From: an uncultured Lachnospiraceae bacterium
GTDB taxonomy: Bacteria > Bacillota > Clostridia > Lachnospirales > Lachnospiraceae
Assembly (NCBI GenBank): GCA_947628955.1
Contig: CANRBX010000005.1
Location: 1-64,000 of the forward strand
DNA: 64,000 bases
Direction: 5' to 3'
Shown one piece after another: positions 1 through 10,194 of the stretch. Numbering within the stretch: position 1 is the stretch's first letter; every line of letters begins with the position of its first letter. Under the pieces are notes generated by a model. That model was given only the letters and a program-made list of their open reading frames with translations. It did no database searches and was not told where the DNA came from. The position numbers and the translations under genes are program-made.

Positions 1-2
1 AG

Positions 3-53
3 AAAACCGATGGCTCCTGACTGAAATAAGTCTACTCCATCGGTTTCCTTTAT
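3..53 (+). terminator. Probable rho-independent terminator of the gene upstream of the window
   Basis: AAACCGATGG ... CCATCGGTTT inverted repeat followed by a T-rich CCTTTATT tract. Confidence 0.5.
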
Positions 54-181
54 TCAAGCTGGCCTCTGAACAGTAACAATATTATGGTAAATTCCCGGGC
101 GGAGCGGTCTGCAGACGGGAATATGCCTGAGAGCAGGTTCTGCTTGACGATGCCTGCGATAGATGATAGTATAGGTGATGT

Positions 182-228
182 GCACAGCATATAGTGAAAA
201 ATAACGTGTCTGGCACAGGATATAGTAT
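182..228 (+). promoter_or_regulatory. Tandem NrdR-box-like pair upstream of nrdG
   Basis: GCACAGCATATAGTGA (182-197) and GCACAGGATATAGTAT (213-228), start-to-start 31 bp; resembles NrdR palindromes and their helical spacing. Confidence 0.5.
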
Positions 229-245
229 TTCGGAGGTGCTGAGGG

Positions 246-785
246 ATGCGCTATCACAATATCACAAAGGACGATATGCTCAACGGGGACGGACTTCGCG
301 TCGTGCTCTGGGTGGCAGGCTGCTCACACTACTGCGAGGGCTGCCAGAATCCGGTCACGTGGGATCCGAACGACGGCGAGCCTTTTACGGACGCTCAGAA
401 GCAGGAAATTTTCCGTGAGCTGGAGCAGTCCTATATTTCGGGGGTAACCTTCAGCGGGGGCGACCCGCTCTACAGCACGAATGAGCCGGTGATCCTGGAG
501 CTGGCGAAGGAGATCCGCGAAAAGTTCCCGGACAAGACGATCTGGCTGTATACCGGATACACGTGGGATTATGTGAAAACGCGCGAGATCGCACGCTATA
601 TTGACGTGCTGGTGGACGGAGAATACGTCAGGGCGCTGCGCGATACGCAGCTTCACTGGCGCGGAAGCTCCAACCAGTATGTGATCGACGTCCCGCAGTC
701 ACTCGAAAAGGGACAGATGGTGCTGCACTGCGACGACGGGGTCGTGGCGGTTCAGTACAACAGCTGCCCGTCATGCGGTTCCTGA
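246..785 (+). CDS. nrdG: Anaerobic ribonucleoside-triphosphate reductase activating protein (radical SAM)
   Basis: Protein has MRYHNITKDDMLNGDGLRVVLWVAGCSHYCEGCQNP with the radical SAM CxxxCxxC motif; RBS ggaggtg upstream. Confidence 0.95.
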   Translation: MRYHNITKDDMLNGDGLRVVLWVAGCSHYCEGCQNPVTWDPNDGEPFTDAQKQEIFRELEQSYISGVTFSGGDPLYSTNEPVILELAKEIREKFPDKTIWLYTGYTWDYVKTREIARYIDVLVDGEYVRALRDTQLHWRGSSNQYVIDVPQSLEKGQMVLHCDDGVVAVQYNSCPSCGS

Positions 786-1005
786 AGTACTGTATCAGCG
801 GCGCCCGGCCGGGATCGGCTGAGGCAGGGTGCAGGCCCCAGGCAGAGGAAAAGCAGCCGGGCATGCAGCGTCCGGCATGACGCCGTTCTTCCAGAAAGAG
901 TACGCCGGTATTTGTTGTAGGGAAGCATACAGCAAACCGACGCCTACCTCTAAAATGGGGAAGATGGCCGCGAACGGACGCCTGCGGGAGCATAAAGGAG
1001 GAAAA

Positions 1006-1443
1006 ATGTCAGAAAAAATAAAGATCCAGTATCTCAATGACAGGATCAAACGTCTGGAATATATCGGGGGAAAGTCTGACTGGATCGATCTGCGCGCAGC
1101 GGAGGAGATCACGATGAAGAAGGGGGAGTTCCGGCTGATCCCGCTCGGGGTGGCCATGCAGCTCCCGGAGGGCTACGAGGCGCACGTCGTGCCGCGCAGC
1201 TCGGCGTACAAGAATTTCGGGATCATCCAGACCAACCATATGGGGGTCATAGACGAGTCATACGCCGGGCCGAACGACTGGTGGTATATGCCGGTGTATG
1301 CGCTGCGGGATACGGTCATTCACTTCAACGACCGCATCTGCCAGTTCCGCATCATGAAGCATCAGCCGGAGATCGTGTTCGAGGAATGCGGACGGCTCGA
1401 AGCGCCGGACCGCGGCGGGATCGGAAGCACCGGCACGAACTGA
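1006..1443 (+). CDS. dut: dUTP diphosphatase
   Basis: [10 protein letters not shown]...[31 protein letters not shown]...[10 protein letters not shown] dUTPase motifs; start set at 1006 after aaaggagg. Confidence 0.93.
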   Translation: MSEKIKIQYLNDRIKRLEYIGGKSDWIDLRAAEEITMKKGEFRLIPLGVAMQLPEGYEAHVVPRSSAYKNFGIIQTNHMGVIDESYAGPNDWWYMPVYALRDTVIHFNDRICQFRIMKHQPEIVFEECGRLEAPDRGGIGSTGTN

Positions 1444-1464
1444 CGGCACCGGTGCTTCGGACGG

Positions 1465-2400
1465 TCACTGCACATTCTCGATCACGGTTCCGGTCTTTCC
1501 GAGGTAGGCGTCCAGCGCCTTGTCGATCGAAGTGATGATGGCGGTCCGCCCTTCCTTCTGCATGACAAAATTTACGGAGGCCTCGACCTTCGGAAGCATC
1601 TTGTTCCTGCCGAACTCGTTGTTGGCAATGTGCCGCATTGCCTCGGCGGGGGTGATGTGCTGAAGCGGCGTGGGAGCCTCGGTTCTGTATCCGATACTGA
1701 CGAACTCTTCGTCCGTGAGGATCATCAGCATATCTGCATTCGTCAGGTCTGCCAGCCTTCCGCTGAGCAGATCTTTTTCAATGACGGCGCCGGCGCCCTT
1801 CAGGCTGCTGCCCTGTTTGAGGACGGGGATCCCGCCTCCGCCTCCGGCGATCACAATGTGGCCGGCCTGGGCCAGCGTGTTGATGGCGTCGATCTCCACG
1901 ATATCGAGCGGTTTGGGGGCGGCCACAATGCGCCGGAAGCCCTTCCCCGGCTCTTCGACCACATAATTTCCCTTTCTCTCTTCGGCGGCGGCTTCGTCTG
2001 CGTTCAGATAGCGGCCGATCACCTTGACCGGATGATAGAAGGTCTCGTCGTACGGGTCGACGGTCACCTGGGTGAGGACGGTGACCACCGTGCGGTAAAT
2101 GCCGCGCCGCAGAAGCTCGGAGCGGAGCGCATTCTGGATATCATAGCCGATATATCCCTGGCTCATCGCTGAACATACAGACATCGGGGCTCCATAGGTG
2201 TCGTGAAATTTTGCAAACTCATTCATTGCAGTGTGGATCATGCCGACCTGCGGGGCATTGCTGTGCGTGATGATCAGCTGTGCGCCGTTTTCAACCAGGT
2301 CCGCGAGAATTTTCGCAGTGGATCTGAGTGCGGTCTGCTGTTCCGGAAATGTGGTGCCAAGAGCCCTGTGCCCGAGCGCCGCGACAACTCTTTTTCTCAT
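1465..2400 (-). CDS. arcC: Carbamate kinase
   Basis: MRKRVVAALGHRALGTTFPEQQ...IVIAGGGGGIPV...DLTNADMLMILTD; start trimmed to 2400 from the longer ORF. Confidence 0.93.
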   Translation of the reverse strand: MRKRVVAALGHRALGTTFPEQQTALRSTAKILADLVENGAQLIITHSNAPQVGMIHTAMNEFAKFHDTYGAPMSVCSAMSQGYIGYDIQNALRSELLRRGIYRTVVTVLTQVTVDPYDETFYHPVKVIGRYLNADEAAAEERKGNYVVEEPGKGFRRIVAAPKPLDIVEIDAINTLAQAGHIVIAGGGGGIPVLKQGSSLKGAGAVIEKDLLSGRLADLTNADMLMILTDEEFVSIGYRTEAPTPLQHITPAEAMRHIANNEFGRNKMLPKVEASVNFVMQKEGRTAIITSIDKALDAYLGKTGTVIENVQ

Positions 2401-2654
2401 CTTGAAATCTCCTCTTGTTTTTACAGGATCACAGCCGCGCGGATATGCAGGAAAAGCGCGGCGGGCGTAGCCTGCATGTATGAACTGATTATAGTATCCT
2501 TCGGCGGAAAAAGCAATTTTTTTATGCTCTGATTTGGGTATATTCAAAGGGGCTGTCCCATATATTGGAAGTAGGCCGGCGCGGCGCGTGCTTCCGGGTG
2601 CGGGCATGATCACGGAATGCTTTTTTCCGGCCCGCCGGCAGAGGGTGGTGGAAC

Positions 2655-3626
2655 ATGTGCAGAGAGGATATTTACGGACTGTTTGCGGGAAGGCTGCGGA
2701 ATCTGCTGCGGGAGGCCATACCGGATCCGGAGGCCCTGCAGGAGGTGCGCCTGCGCGCGGAGCGGCCGCTTCTGGTCCTGTACGACGGAGAGGAATACGG
2801 CGTCAGCGGGGAAGGACGGCTCATCCGGAGTGCGCGGGAGGGCTGCAGGGTCACGGCGGATGAACTGCGCGAAGCGCTGGAATATCTCTGCGGGTATTCC
2901 CTGTACGCGTTTGACGAAGAACTGAAGCAGGGCTTTCTGACCGTGCCGGGCGGCCACCGCGTCGGGGTTTCCGGGAAGATCGTGATGGAGAACGGGAGAG
3001 TGCAGTGCGTCCGCCACATTTCCTGTCTGAACATCCGCCTGTCGCACCAGATCTGCGGCTGCGCCGATGCAGCGCTTCCCTACCTGATATCGGATGGCGA
3101 GGTCTGCCATACCCTGATCGTCTCTCCGCCGCGCTGCGGGAAGACGACGCTGCTGCGGGATCTGATCCGCCAGATCTCGGACGGGACCGCCTGCCTGGCG
3201 GGGAGGACGGTCGGCGTTGTAGACGAGCGCGCGGAGCTGGCGGGAGCGTATCTCGGGATCCCGCAGAACGACCTCGGGATGCGCACGGATGTGCTCGAGG
3301 GCTGCCCGAAGGCGGCGGGGATGATGATGCTTCTGCGCTCCATGTCGCCGCAGGTGATCGCGGTGGATGAGATCGGGAGCGAGGAGGACGGGTATGCCCT
3401 GGAAAATGTGTTCCGCTGCGGCTGCCGCCTGATCGCCACCGTGCACGGGACTTCGCTTGAGGACATTCACAGGAAGCCTCTGCTGCACAGGCTGGCAGAG
3501 GGAAACCTGTTTGAGCGCTACATCATACTGGGCGGGGATCCGCCCGGGAGAATCCGGGAGATCTGTGACAGCGACGGCGCATGCCTGTTTGCCGGGCAGA
3601 GAAAGGAATCTGTCCCATGTGGGTAA
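2655..3626 (+). CDS. spoIIIAA: Stage III sporulation protein AA (ATPase)
   Basis: Walker A SPPRCGKTTLLRDLIRQ, VDERAELA, IAVDEIGSEED; first of eight consecutive spoIIIA genes. Confidence 0.95.
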   Translation: MCREDIYGLFAGRLRNLLREAIPDPEALQEVRLRAERPLLVLYDGEEYGVSGEGRLIRSAREGCRVTADELREALEYLCGYSLYAFDEELKQGFLTVPGGHRVGVSGKIVMENGRVQCVRHISCLNIRLSHQICGCADAALPYLISDGEVCHTLIVSPPRCGKTTLLRDLIRQISDGTACLAGRTVGVVDERAELAGAYLGIPQNDLGMRTDVLEGCPKAAGMMMLLRSMSPQVIAVDEIGSEEDGYALENVFRCGCRLIATVHGTSLEDIHRKPLLHRLAEGNLFERYIILGGDPPGRIREICDSDGACLFAGQRKESVPCG

Positions 3627-4144
3627 TGATCAGGCTGGCTGGTGCATGCTGTATCATGAGCGGCTGCATGCTCGCAGGCCTTCGCCTGGAGCGGAATATG
3701 AAGAGGCGCTGGCTGCTCCTGCAGGAGATGTGCGAGACGCTCGCGTTTCTGGAAAAGGAGATGACCTACCGCCGTTCACCGGTTCAGGAGGCGTTCCGGT
3801 GCGCGGCTGAGAAATGCACGACAGAGCTTTCCCGGGCACTGGATCTTGCGGCGGACCAGATTGAGGGCAGGGGAGGGCAGGCCTTTCCCGCGATCTGGGA
3901 GGACGCCCTGAGGCGCTGTCTGCCGCGCGGACTGCTTACGGAGGAAGAGTTTCGCGCACTCTGCGGGACGGCGCCTGCACTGTCCAACACGGATATTGTC
4001 ATGCAGAGAACCCTGCTCGAAAGGTATGCGGACCGCTTCCGCGAGATGAGCAGGAGGGAGGCCGCAGTCTGCCAGGAGAAGGGAAGCCTGTACCGGAAGC
4101 TCGCCGCGGCCGCGGGACTGTTTCTGATCCTGATCCTGCTCTGA
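3617..4144 (+). CDS. spoIIIAB: Stage III sporulation protein AB
   Basis: Position after spoIIIAA, membrane segments at both ends; start at 3617 overlaps the spoIIIAA stop. Confidence 0.9.
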   Translation: MWVMIRLAGACCIMSGCMLAGLRLERNMKRRWLLLQEMCETLAFLEKEMTYRRSPVQEAFRCAAEKCTTELSRALDLAADQIEGRGGQAFPAIWEDALRRCLPRGLLTEEEFRALCGTAPALSNTDIVMQRTLLERYADRFREMSRREAAVCQEKGSLYRKLAAAAGLFLILILL

Positions 4145-4304
4145 AACCCGGAAACTCTGCATATCCGGCGGAGGGCGCTTTGAAGCTGCGAGGAGCGCGC
4201 GGAGGGCGGCCTTCTGCCCGCCGGATGAACCGCCGGCCTGTCCCCGGACCGCCTGTGCGCCCGCACAGGGGGCCTCCCGGGGCAGACGGAAGAAAGGAAC
4301 GGCC

Positions 4305-4499
4305 ATGAGTATAAATCTGATATTCAAAATAGCGGCTGTCGGAATACTGGTCTCTGTTTTGAGTCAGGTTCTGAAGCAGAGCGGAAGGGAAGAGCACGCG
4401 TTTCTGACCGGGATGGCGGGGCTCGTGCTTGTGCTGTTCTGGCTGATCCCGTATATCAGCCAGCTCTTTGAAACGATCAAGTCGCTGTTTGCGCTGTGA
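4305..4499 (+). CDS. spoIIIAC: Stage III sporulation protein AC
   Basis: 64-aa two-TM protein MSINLIFKIAAVGILVSVLSQVLKQSGREEHAF in operon context. Confidence 0.95.
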   Translation: MSINLIFKIAAVGILVSVLSQVLKQSGREEHAFLTGMAGLVLVLFWLIPYISQLFETIKSLFAL

Positions 4500-4508
4500 G
4501 GAACGCAC

Positions 4509-4892
4509 ATGAATATGATCAAAATAACCTGCCTCGGGCTTTCCGGCGTCATGCTCGGACTGTTTCTGAGGCAGATCAGGCCGCCGTTTGCGGAGATGAT
4601 CAGTCTGGCCACGTGCCTGCTGATTATTTTTTACAGCATGACCAGGCTTTCTTCGGTGTTCGGGCTGATCAATACGATCGGCGGGTATTTCTTGGAGCAG
4701 AAGGACTATTTCCGGATCCTCCTGAAGATCATCGGCATAACGTATCTGGCGGATTTTGCCTCGAATATCTGCAGGGACGCGGGATACAGCGCGATCGCGG
4801 GGCAGATAGAGATTTTCGGGAAAATATCGATCCTGGCGATCAGCTCTCCGATCATCCTTGCATTGCTTGAGACGATCTATGGATTCCTGTAG
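4509..4892 (+). CDS. spoIIIAD: Stage III sporulation protein AD
   Basis: 127-aa membrane protein, IGITYLADFASNICRDAGYSAIAGQIEIFGKISIL typical of SpoIIIAD. Confidence 0.95.
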   Translation: MNMIKITCLGLSGVMLGLFLRQIRPPFAEMISLATCLLIIFYSMTRLSSVFGLINTIGGYFLEQKDYFRILLKIIGITYLADFASNICRDAGYSAIAGQIEIFGKISILAISSPIILALLETIYGFL

Positions 4893-4934
4893 GACGCAGG
4901 TCCGCAGCTGTGGGCGGCGGCTGTTCCGGCCGCC

Positions 4935-6119
4935 GTGATGGGGAGAGCAGAGCGTATGAGAAACCTGTTTTTGGCGTCAGTTTGTGTGATCCTTTTTGTC
5001 TGGGCGGCGGCCTGCCCCGGCCTGGCAGCAGAGTCCGGTGAGACGCAAGGGGATCCGGTCTCGGAGATCACGGAGGACCTGGAGTCTCTGCTCGATCTGG
5101 ATGAGCTCCAGACCGGATTTCAGGAGATCGCCGGGGAGAGCGGCTTTTCCGTCCGGGAGACGGTGACGGGACTGCTGCGCGGGGAGCTTCCGTTTGAACC
5201 GCGGGAGCTGCCGGGTAAGCTGTCGGAGCTGTTTTTCGGGCAGCTGCGCAGGCAGAGGCAGATGGCCCTGCAGATTCTGGTGATCGTCATGGCGTCGGCG
5301 CTTTTTTCAAATTTTGTCAGGATATTTGACAGCGACCAGATCGCGGACATCAGCTTTTTTATGATGTACCTGCTGATCTCCACGCTCCTGATGAGATCCT
5401 TTCTGGATATGAACCGGAGCGTCGTGCAGACCTGCGGCGCCATAAACCGCTTCATGCAGATCCTGCTCCCATCCTACCTGGTGACGATCGTGCTGAGCTC
5501 CGGGAGCGTCACGGCGGTCGGATTTTATGAGATAACCATTCTGGGGATGCAGCTTCTGCAGACGCTGATCGTCCGCGCGCTCCTGCCTGCGATCAATTTT
5601 TATCTGGTGCTTCTTCTGCTGAACCAGATGTCGGGAGAGGACTGCTTCAGCAGATTTGCCGAGTTCGCGGAAACCCTGATCAGCTGGGTGACAAAAAGCA
5701 TTTTCGGGATCGTCGCGGGCCTCCAGGCGGTGCAGCTGCTGGTCGCGCCGGCCGTGGATTCTCTGAAAAATTCCGCCTTCCGGAGGCTTGCCGGGGCGAT
5801 CCCGGGGATAGGAAACGTGCTCGACTCCGCGGCCGAGACGGTGGCGGGCTCTGCGGTGGTGATCAAAAATGCGGTCGGCATCGCGGGGATGCTGGCCCTC
5901 CTGGCCCTCTGCGCGGTTCCCGTTATGAAGCTGCTTGCCTGTATTCTGATCTTCCGCCTGCTCTGCGCCCTGATCCAGCCGTTCAGTGAAAAGCGGATGG
6001 TAGAGGGGATCGCCAGTATTTCGCGGGGCGCCGTGCTGCTTCTGCGCATTCTCGCCGCGGGGATGTCGGTCTTTATTGTTTCGCTTGCCATGATCACGGC
6101 GGCTGTACACGGGGGATGA
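4935..6119 (+). CDS. spoIIIAE: Stage III sporulation protein AE
   Basis: Signal peptide plus multi-TM protein; operon position; SpoIIIAE-like GxxxxxSAAETVAGSAVVIKNAVG. Confidence 0.93.
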   Translation: MMGRAERMRNLFLASVCVILFVWAAACPGLAAESGETQGDPVSEITEDLESLLDLDELQTGFQEIAGESGFSVRETVTGLLRGELPFEPRELPGKLSELFFGQLRRQRQMALQILVIVMASALFSNFVRIFDSDQIADISFFMMYLLISTLLMRSFLDMNRSVVQTCGAINRFMQILLPSYLVTIVLSSGSVTAVGFYEITILGMQLLQTLIVRALLPAINFYLVLLLLNQMSGEDCFSRFAEFAETLISWVTKSIFGIVAGLQAVQLLVAPAVDSLKNSAFRRLAGAIPGIGNVLDSAAETVAGSAVVIKNAVGIAGMLALLALCAVPVMKLLACILIFRLLCALIQPFSEKRMVEGIASISRGAVLLLRILAAGMSVFIVSLAMITAAVHGG

Positions 6120-6634
6120 GGGGGACGGACGGAATGACGCAATGGCTGAAGACACTGACAAGCTGCCTGTGCATCCTGACGGTTCTGGTGCATCTGGTGC
6201 CGAAGGGAAAGTTCAGCAGGTATGTCAGGTTCTACGGAAGCCTGCTGTTCCTCCTGGCGGCGGCCGGGCCGCTTTGGAGGATCCTGGCGGGGGAGGGGGA
6301 GCTGGAGCGGCTGCTGCAGCTGGAATTTCTGAGGGAAGACCATTACGATCTGGAGACATCCATGTCCGGGATGGCAGACCTGAAGAATGAGCAGATCATG
6401 GCGGCCTACCAGAAGGAGCTCACCCGGCAGATCCGGGAGACCGCAGCGGCGTACAATGTCACGGCGCTCGGGATCCGGCTCAGCTTTGATGCGGAGGAGG
6501 AATACCGCCTGACCGGGATTACGTTCGGCGTACAGCCGGAGACACGGGAGGAAAATGCTGCCGGCCTGGATTCGCTGCGGCGGGAGCTGACGGAGGTTTT
6601 TGCGCTGGATCCGGATCAGATCCGTGTCAGGTAA
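6116..6634 (+). CDS. spoIIIAF: Stage III sporulation protein AF
   Basis: Overlaps spoIIIAE stop; N-terminal TM pair; operon position. Start could be 6134. Confidence 0.88.
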   Translation: MRGTDGMTQWLKTLTSCLCILTVLVHLVPKGKFSRYVRFYGSLLFLLAAAGPLWRILAGEGELERLLQLEFLREDHYDLETSMSGMADLKNEQIMAAYQKELTRQIRETAAAYNVTALGIRLSFDAEEEYRLTGITFGVQPETREENAAGLDSLRRELTEVFALDPDQIRVR

Positions 6635-6648
6635 CGGGAGATGATGGG

Positions 6649-7245
6649 ATGGATAAGTGGTTCAGAAAAATAAAGGAGGCCGGGAGAGAGCAGATCCTGA
6701 TCCTGCTGCTTTGCGGGGTCCTGCTCCTTGTGATCGCGATCCCGTCCGGGGACGGCCGCAGCGGTGCTTCCGAAAAGACGCAGACGGCGCAGGAGACCCC
6801 TGCGCGGGCGGCAGAGGCAGATGGCAGCCCGGACGCAGAAGAGGGCGGGCTCTCAGAGGCGCAGCGCCTGGAATCCCATTTGAAGGAGCTGCTGTGCCAG
6901 GTGGAGGGGATCGGCAGAGTGGATGTGATGCTGACCCTCAGATCAGACGGGCGGAAGATCCTGGAGAAGGACATTGAGGAATCCCGCGGAAAGGAGGAAG
7001 ACCAGGGCGAAGGAACTGCAGCGGCCTCGGAACAGGTCAGCAGCAGTGAAAATACGGTATTTCAGAGGGATGCGCAGGGAAACGAGCTTCCCTATGTCAC
7101 GGAAGAGCTGGAACCTGAGGTGGCCGGAGTGCTCGTGATCGCGCAGGGGGCGGGAAATGCTTCCGTCGTCAGGGAGATTACAGATGCGGTGATGGCATTA
7201 TTCGGGGTAGAGGCGCATAAAATCAAAGTAATGAAGATGAAATGA
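6649..7245 (+). CDS. spoIIIAG: Stage III sporulation protein AG
   Basis: Single TM, LCQVEGIGRVDVMLTL and GVLVIAQGAGNASVVREITDAVMALFGVEAHKIKVMKM. Confidence 0.95.
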   Translation: MDKWFRKIKEAGREQILILLLCGVLLLVIAIPSGDGRSGASEKTQTAQETPARAAEADGSPDAEEGGLSEAQRLESHLKELLCQVEGIGRVDVMLTLRSDGRKILEKDIEESRGKEEDQGEGTAAASEQVSSSENTVFQRDAQGNELPYVTEELEPEVAGVLVIAQGAGNASVVREITDAVMALFGVEAHKIKVMKMK

Positions 7246-7255
7246 GGAGGACAAA

Positions 7256-7921
7256 GTGAAACGTATCTTTAAGAAAAACCAGATCATCATCACGGCGCTG
7301 GCGATCATGATCGCGATCGCAGGGTATTTGAATTACTCAGGGACGATCCTGAAGGATAAGGTGGACACGGTGAGCTCCGGGGACAATACCGTTCTCGTGA
7401 CCGACGGAAGTGCCTACGACAATACATACACAGATACTTACTCGGACATCGTGAGCCTGGATTCAGATGTTGCGGACCAGACGGCGTCTAATGAGACAGA
7501 GGCCCCCGCGGCCGTAGGTGAGGCCGTGCTGGCCAGCACGACGGTCAGCGAGAATGTGCTGGCACAGGCGAAGCTGAACCGTGAGCAGGTGCGCGCAAAG
7601 AGCAGGGAGACACTTCTCGAGGTCATCAATAATTCAAATATTGATGAAGAGCAGAAGCAGAGTGCGATCACGGTGATGACCGATATGGCACAGATCGCGG
7701 AACAGGAGGCAGCCGCGGAGCTTCTTCTGGAGGCGAAGGGGTTTGAAGGCTGCGTGGTCAGCGTCACGGACGGCAGTGCGGACGTCGTCGTAAGCGAGGC
7801 CGAGCTCAGCGATGCGCAGAGGGCGCAGATCGAAGATATCGTAAAAAGAAAGACGGATATCGCGGGAGAAAACATCGTGATCACGCTGGGGACGGCGGAA
7901 GATGCGGCGCCGTCAGAATGA
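7256..7921 (+). CDS. spoIIIAH: Stage III sporulation protein AH
   Basis: MKRIFKKNQIIITALAIMIAIAGYLNYSG... SpoIIIAH-like N-terminus and ring-building domain. Confidence 0.95.
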   Translation: MKRIFKKNQIIITALAIMIAIAGYLNYSGTILKDKVDTVSSGDNTVLVTDGSAYDNTYTDTYSDIVSLDSDVADQTASNETEAPAAVGEAVLASTTVSENVLAQAKLNREQVRAKSRETLLEVINNSNIDEEQKQSAITVMTDMAQIAEQEAAAELLLEAKGFEGCVVSVTDGSADVVVSEAELSDAQRAQIEDIVKRKTDIAGENIVITLGTAEDAAPSE

Positions 7922-7938
7922 TGCAAAACCAAGGATCT

Positions 7939-7968
7939 TGGCATGGGAGAAAGGCCCATGCCATTTTT
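7939..7968 (+). terminator. Rho-independent terminator of the spoIIIA operon
   Basis: TGGCATGGG-AGAAAGG-CCCATGCCA followed by TTTTT. Confidence 0.9.
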
Positions 7969-8135
7969 GCGCGCGGAGTTTACTTTGCGGCGGAATTCCT
8001 GTATAATACGATTCAGCTTAAGGAAACGTCCTGCCATGAGGAAGAAGCGGCGCGCATCCCCGGGACAACGTCATTCAGTTTAACGATTCCGGACGCCGTA
8101 TGGCGGGACTGCAAAAACTGTGGGGAGGAAAGATC

Positions 8136-9086
8136 ATGTTTGCGGATATGCACTGTGACACGCTGTATAAAATCCGGGAAAAGAGGAAAAACGGGCAGGA
8201 TCAGCAGCTCCGGGACGGAGCGGGGCTGTGCGTAAATCTGGAAAAGCTGCAGAAGTCAGACTGCCTGGTTCAGAACTTTGCGGTTTTCATCGACCTGAAG
8301 CAGACGGACTCGCCGTATCAGGACGCGCTCGGGCTCGCGGATCTCTTTAACAGGGAGATGGAGCAGAACGACACTCTGATCCGGCAGGCCGTGGACGCGG
8401 AGGAAATCCGGAAAAACCGTGAGGAGGGCCGGATGTCAGCGCTGCTCACGCTGGAGGAAGGCGGGATGTGCGAAGGGGAGATTGAAAAACTGCACGCTCT
8501 CTATGACCGCGGTGCCCGCATGATGACGCTGTGCTGGAATTACGAAAATGAGCTCGCATATCCTGCGGCGGCGGGAAGCTCGGCAGGAGGGCTGAAGAAA
8601 AAGGGCTTTGAATTTCTGGAAGAGATGGAGCGGATCGGCATGGTAGCGGACGTATCGCATCTGTCGGACGCCGGGTTTTTCGACGTTGCGTCCGCATGCA
8701 GAAAGCCGTTTGCCGCCAGCCACTCGAATGCGCGCGCATTGTGCGGCCATGGACGGAACCTGACGGATGAGATGCTGCGGACCCTGGGGCAGAAGGGAGG
8801 CGTCGCGGGGCTCAATTTTTATCCGCTCTTTCTCTCTGAACACCCGGATCCGGGGGAGGGCCTTGACTGGATCGCGAGGCATGCCTGCCATATGATCAGC
8901 AAGGGCGGAGAAGAATGCGTGGGCCTGGGTTCCGACTTCGACGGCTTTGAGGGAGGCAGCACACCGGAGGACTCCGGGCACATTGATGAGCTCATCCGGG
9001 CGTTTCAGAAGGCCGGGCTGACCATGCGCGTCATTGACGGCATCCTCTGGAAAAATGTGATGCGCCTGTACCGCGAGGTGCTGTGA
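8136..9086 (+). CDS. Membrane dipeptidase (peptidase M19, renal dipeptidase family)
   Basis: MFADMHCDTLYKI, MMTLCWNYENELAYPA, GMVADVSHLSDAGF, AASHSNARALCGHGRNLTDEMLR, GLGSDFDG. Confidence 0.92.
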   Translation: MFADMHCDTLYKIREKRKNGQDQQLRDGAGLCVNLEKLQKSDCLVQNFAVFIDLKQTDSPYQDALGLADLFNREMEQNDTLIRQAVDAEEIRKNREEGRMSALLTLEEGGMCEGEIEKLHALYDRGARMMTLCWNYENELAYPAAAGSSAGGLKKKGFEFLEEMERIGMVADVSHLSDAGFFDVASACRKPFAASHSNARALCGHGRNLTDEMLRTLGQKGGVAGLNFYPLFLSEHPDPGEGLDWIARHACHMISKGGEECVGLGSDFDGFEGGSTPEDSGHIDELIRAFQKAGLTMRVIDGILWKNVMRLYREVL

Positions 9087-9233
9087 GTGCCGGAAACCGC
9101 CGGAAGGTCCGCGGGAACAGATTTCCTGCGGCCGTGAAATAGGGAAATTTGATAAAAAAGGTTCCTTTTTTGTCCTGGACATGATAAGATAGCTGCAGGA
9201 TAGGAAACGGAAAAGAACAAGAGGGAGATTCTT

Positions 9234-10160
9234 ATGAAAAGTACGACATTGGTGATAATGGCGGCCGGCCTGGGAAGCCGTTTCGGGGGAGGAGGCGTCA
9301 AGCAGCTCACTTCCTTTGGCCCGTCAGGTGAGATCATTATGGACTACTCGGTTTTTGACGCCGTTGAGGCAGGCTTTGACCGGGTAGTATTTGTGATCCG
9401 CAGAAGTATGCTGGAGGATTTTCAGGCTGTGATCGGAAGCCGGATCGGGAAAAAGGTTCCGGTCTTTTATGCGTTTCAGGAGATGGACGACCTGCCTGCC
9501 GGGTTTACGGTGCCGGAGGGCAGGGTAAAGCCCTGGGGAACCGGCCAGGCAATTCTCGCCTGCCGCGGGATCGTGAAGGAACCGTTTGCCGTGATCAACG
9601 CGGACGACTATTACGGCAAGGACGCCTTTCGGATGATCCACGATTATCTGGTCCGGGCAGAGTGGCAGAATCAGCCCAGATATCAGTTCTGCATGGCGGG
9701 CTTTGTGCTGAAAAACACTCTGTCAGAGTACGGCGGGGTGACCAGAGGGCTCTGCCGCCTGAATGACAATGGCGAGCTGGCCGAGATCTGTGAGACGAGA
9801 AATATCGTGAAGACCCCGGAAGGGGCAGCGGTTCAGGGCGCGGACGGGACACTTGCGCCTCTTGACCCGGAAACGCTCGTGTCGATGAATTTCTGGGGCT
9901 TTACCCCGGACTTTATTGACGGGCTGGCGGCCGGGTTTGAATATTTCCTCTCGAACATCGGGGGAAGGGAGACAACGGCGGAATATCTGCTCCCGACGAT
10001 CGTCGACCGCCTGCTCAAGAAGAAGCGCGTGGATCTGACGGTGCTTCCATCCGGCGACCGCTGGTTTGGCGTGACTTTCCGCGAGGATGTGCCGTTTGTG
10101 CAGCAGAAATTTGCGGAGCTGGTCGCAGAGGGCGTATATCCTGAAAACCTGTTTGGATAA
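9234..10160 (+). CDS. Nucleotidyltransferase (sugar-phosphate nucleotidyltransferase-like)
   Basis: MAAGLGSRFGGGGVKQL signature, VINADDYYGKDAF, AEYLLPTIVDRL. Confidence 0.85.
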   Translation: MKSTTLVIMAAGLGSRFGGGGVKQLTSFGPSGEIIMDYSVFDAVEAGFDRVVFVIRRSMLEDFQAVIGSRIGKKVPVFYAFQEMDDLPAGFTVPEGRVKPWGTGQAILACRGIVKEPFAVINADDYYGKDAFRMIHDYLVRAEWQNQPRYQFCMAGFVLKNTLSEYGGVTRGLCRLNDNGELAEICETRNIVKTPEGAAVQGADGTLAPLDPETLVSMNFWGFTPDFIDGLAAGFEYFLSNIGGRETTAEYLLPTIVDRLLKKKRVDLTVLPSGDRWFGVTFREDVPFVQQKFAELVAEGVYPENLFG

Positions 10161-10194
10161 GGCGGAGATTTCTGACTGGGACACGAGGTGAAAA

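Noticed and set aside
829-1005. N-terminal extension of dUTPase ORF
   Set aside because: Conserved dUTPase sequence starts at 1006 right after a strong RBS.
9150-9175. AAAAAAGG-TT-CCTTTTTT inverted repeat
   Set aside because: Short homopolymer-rich palindrome, plausible terminator of the dipeptidase gene; not distinctive enough.
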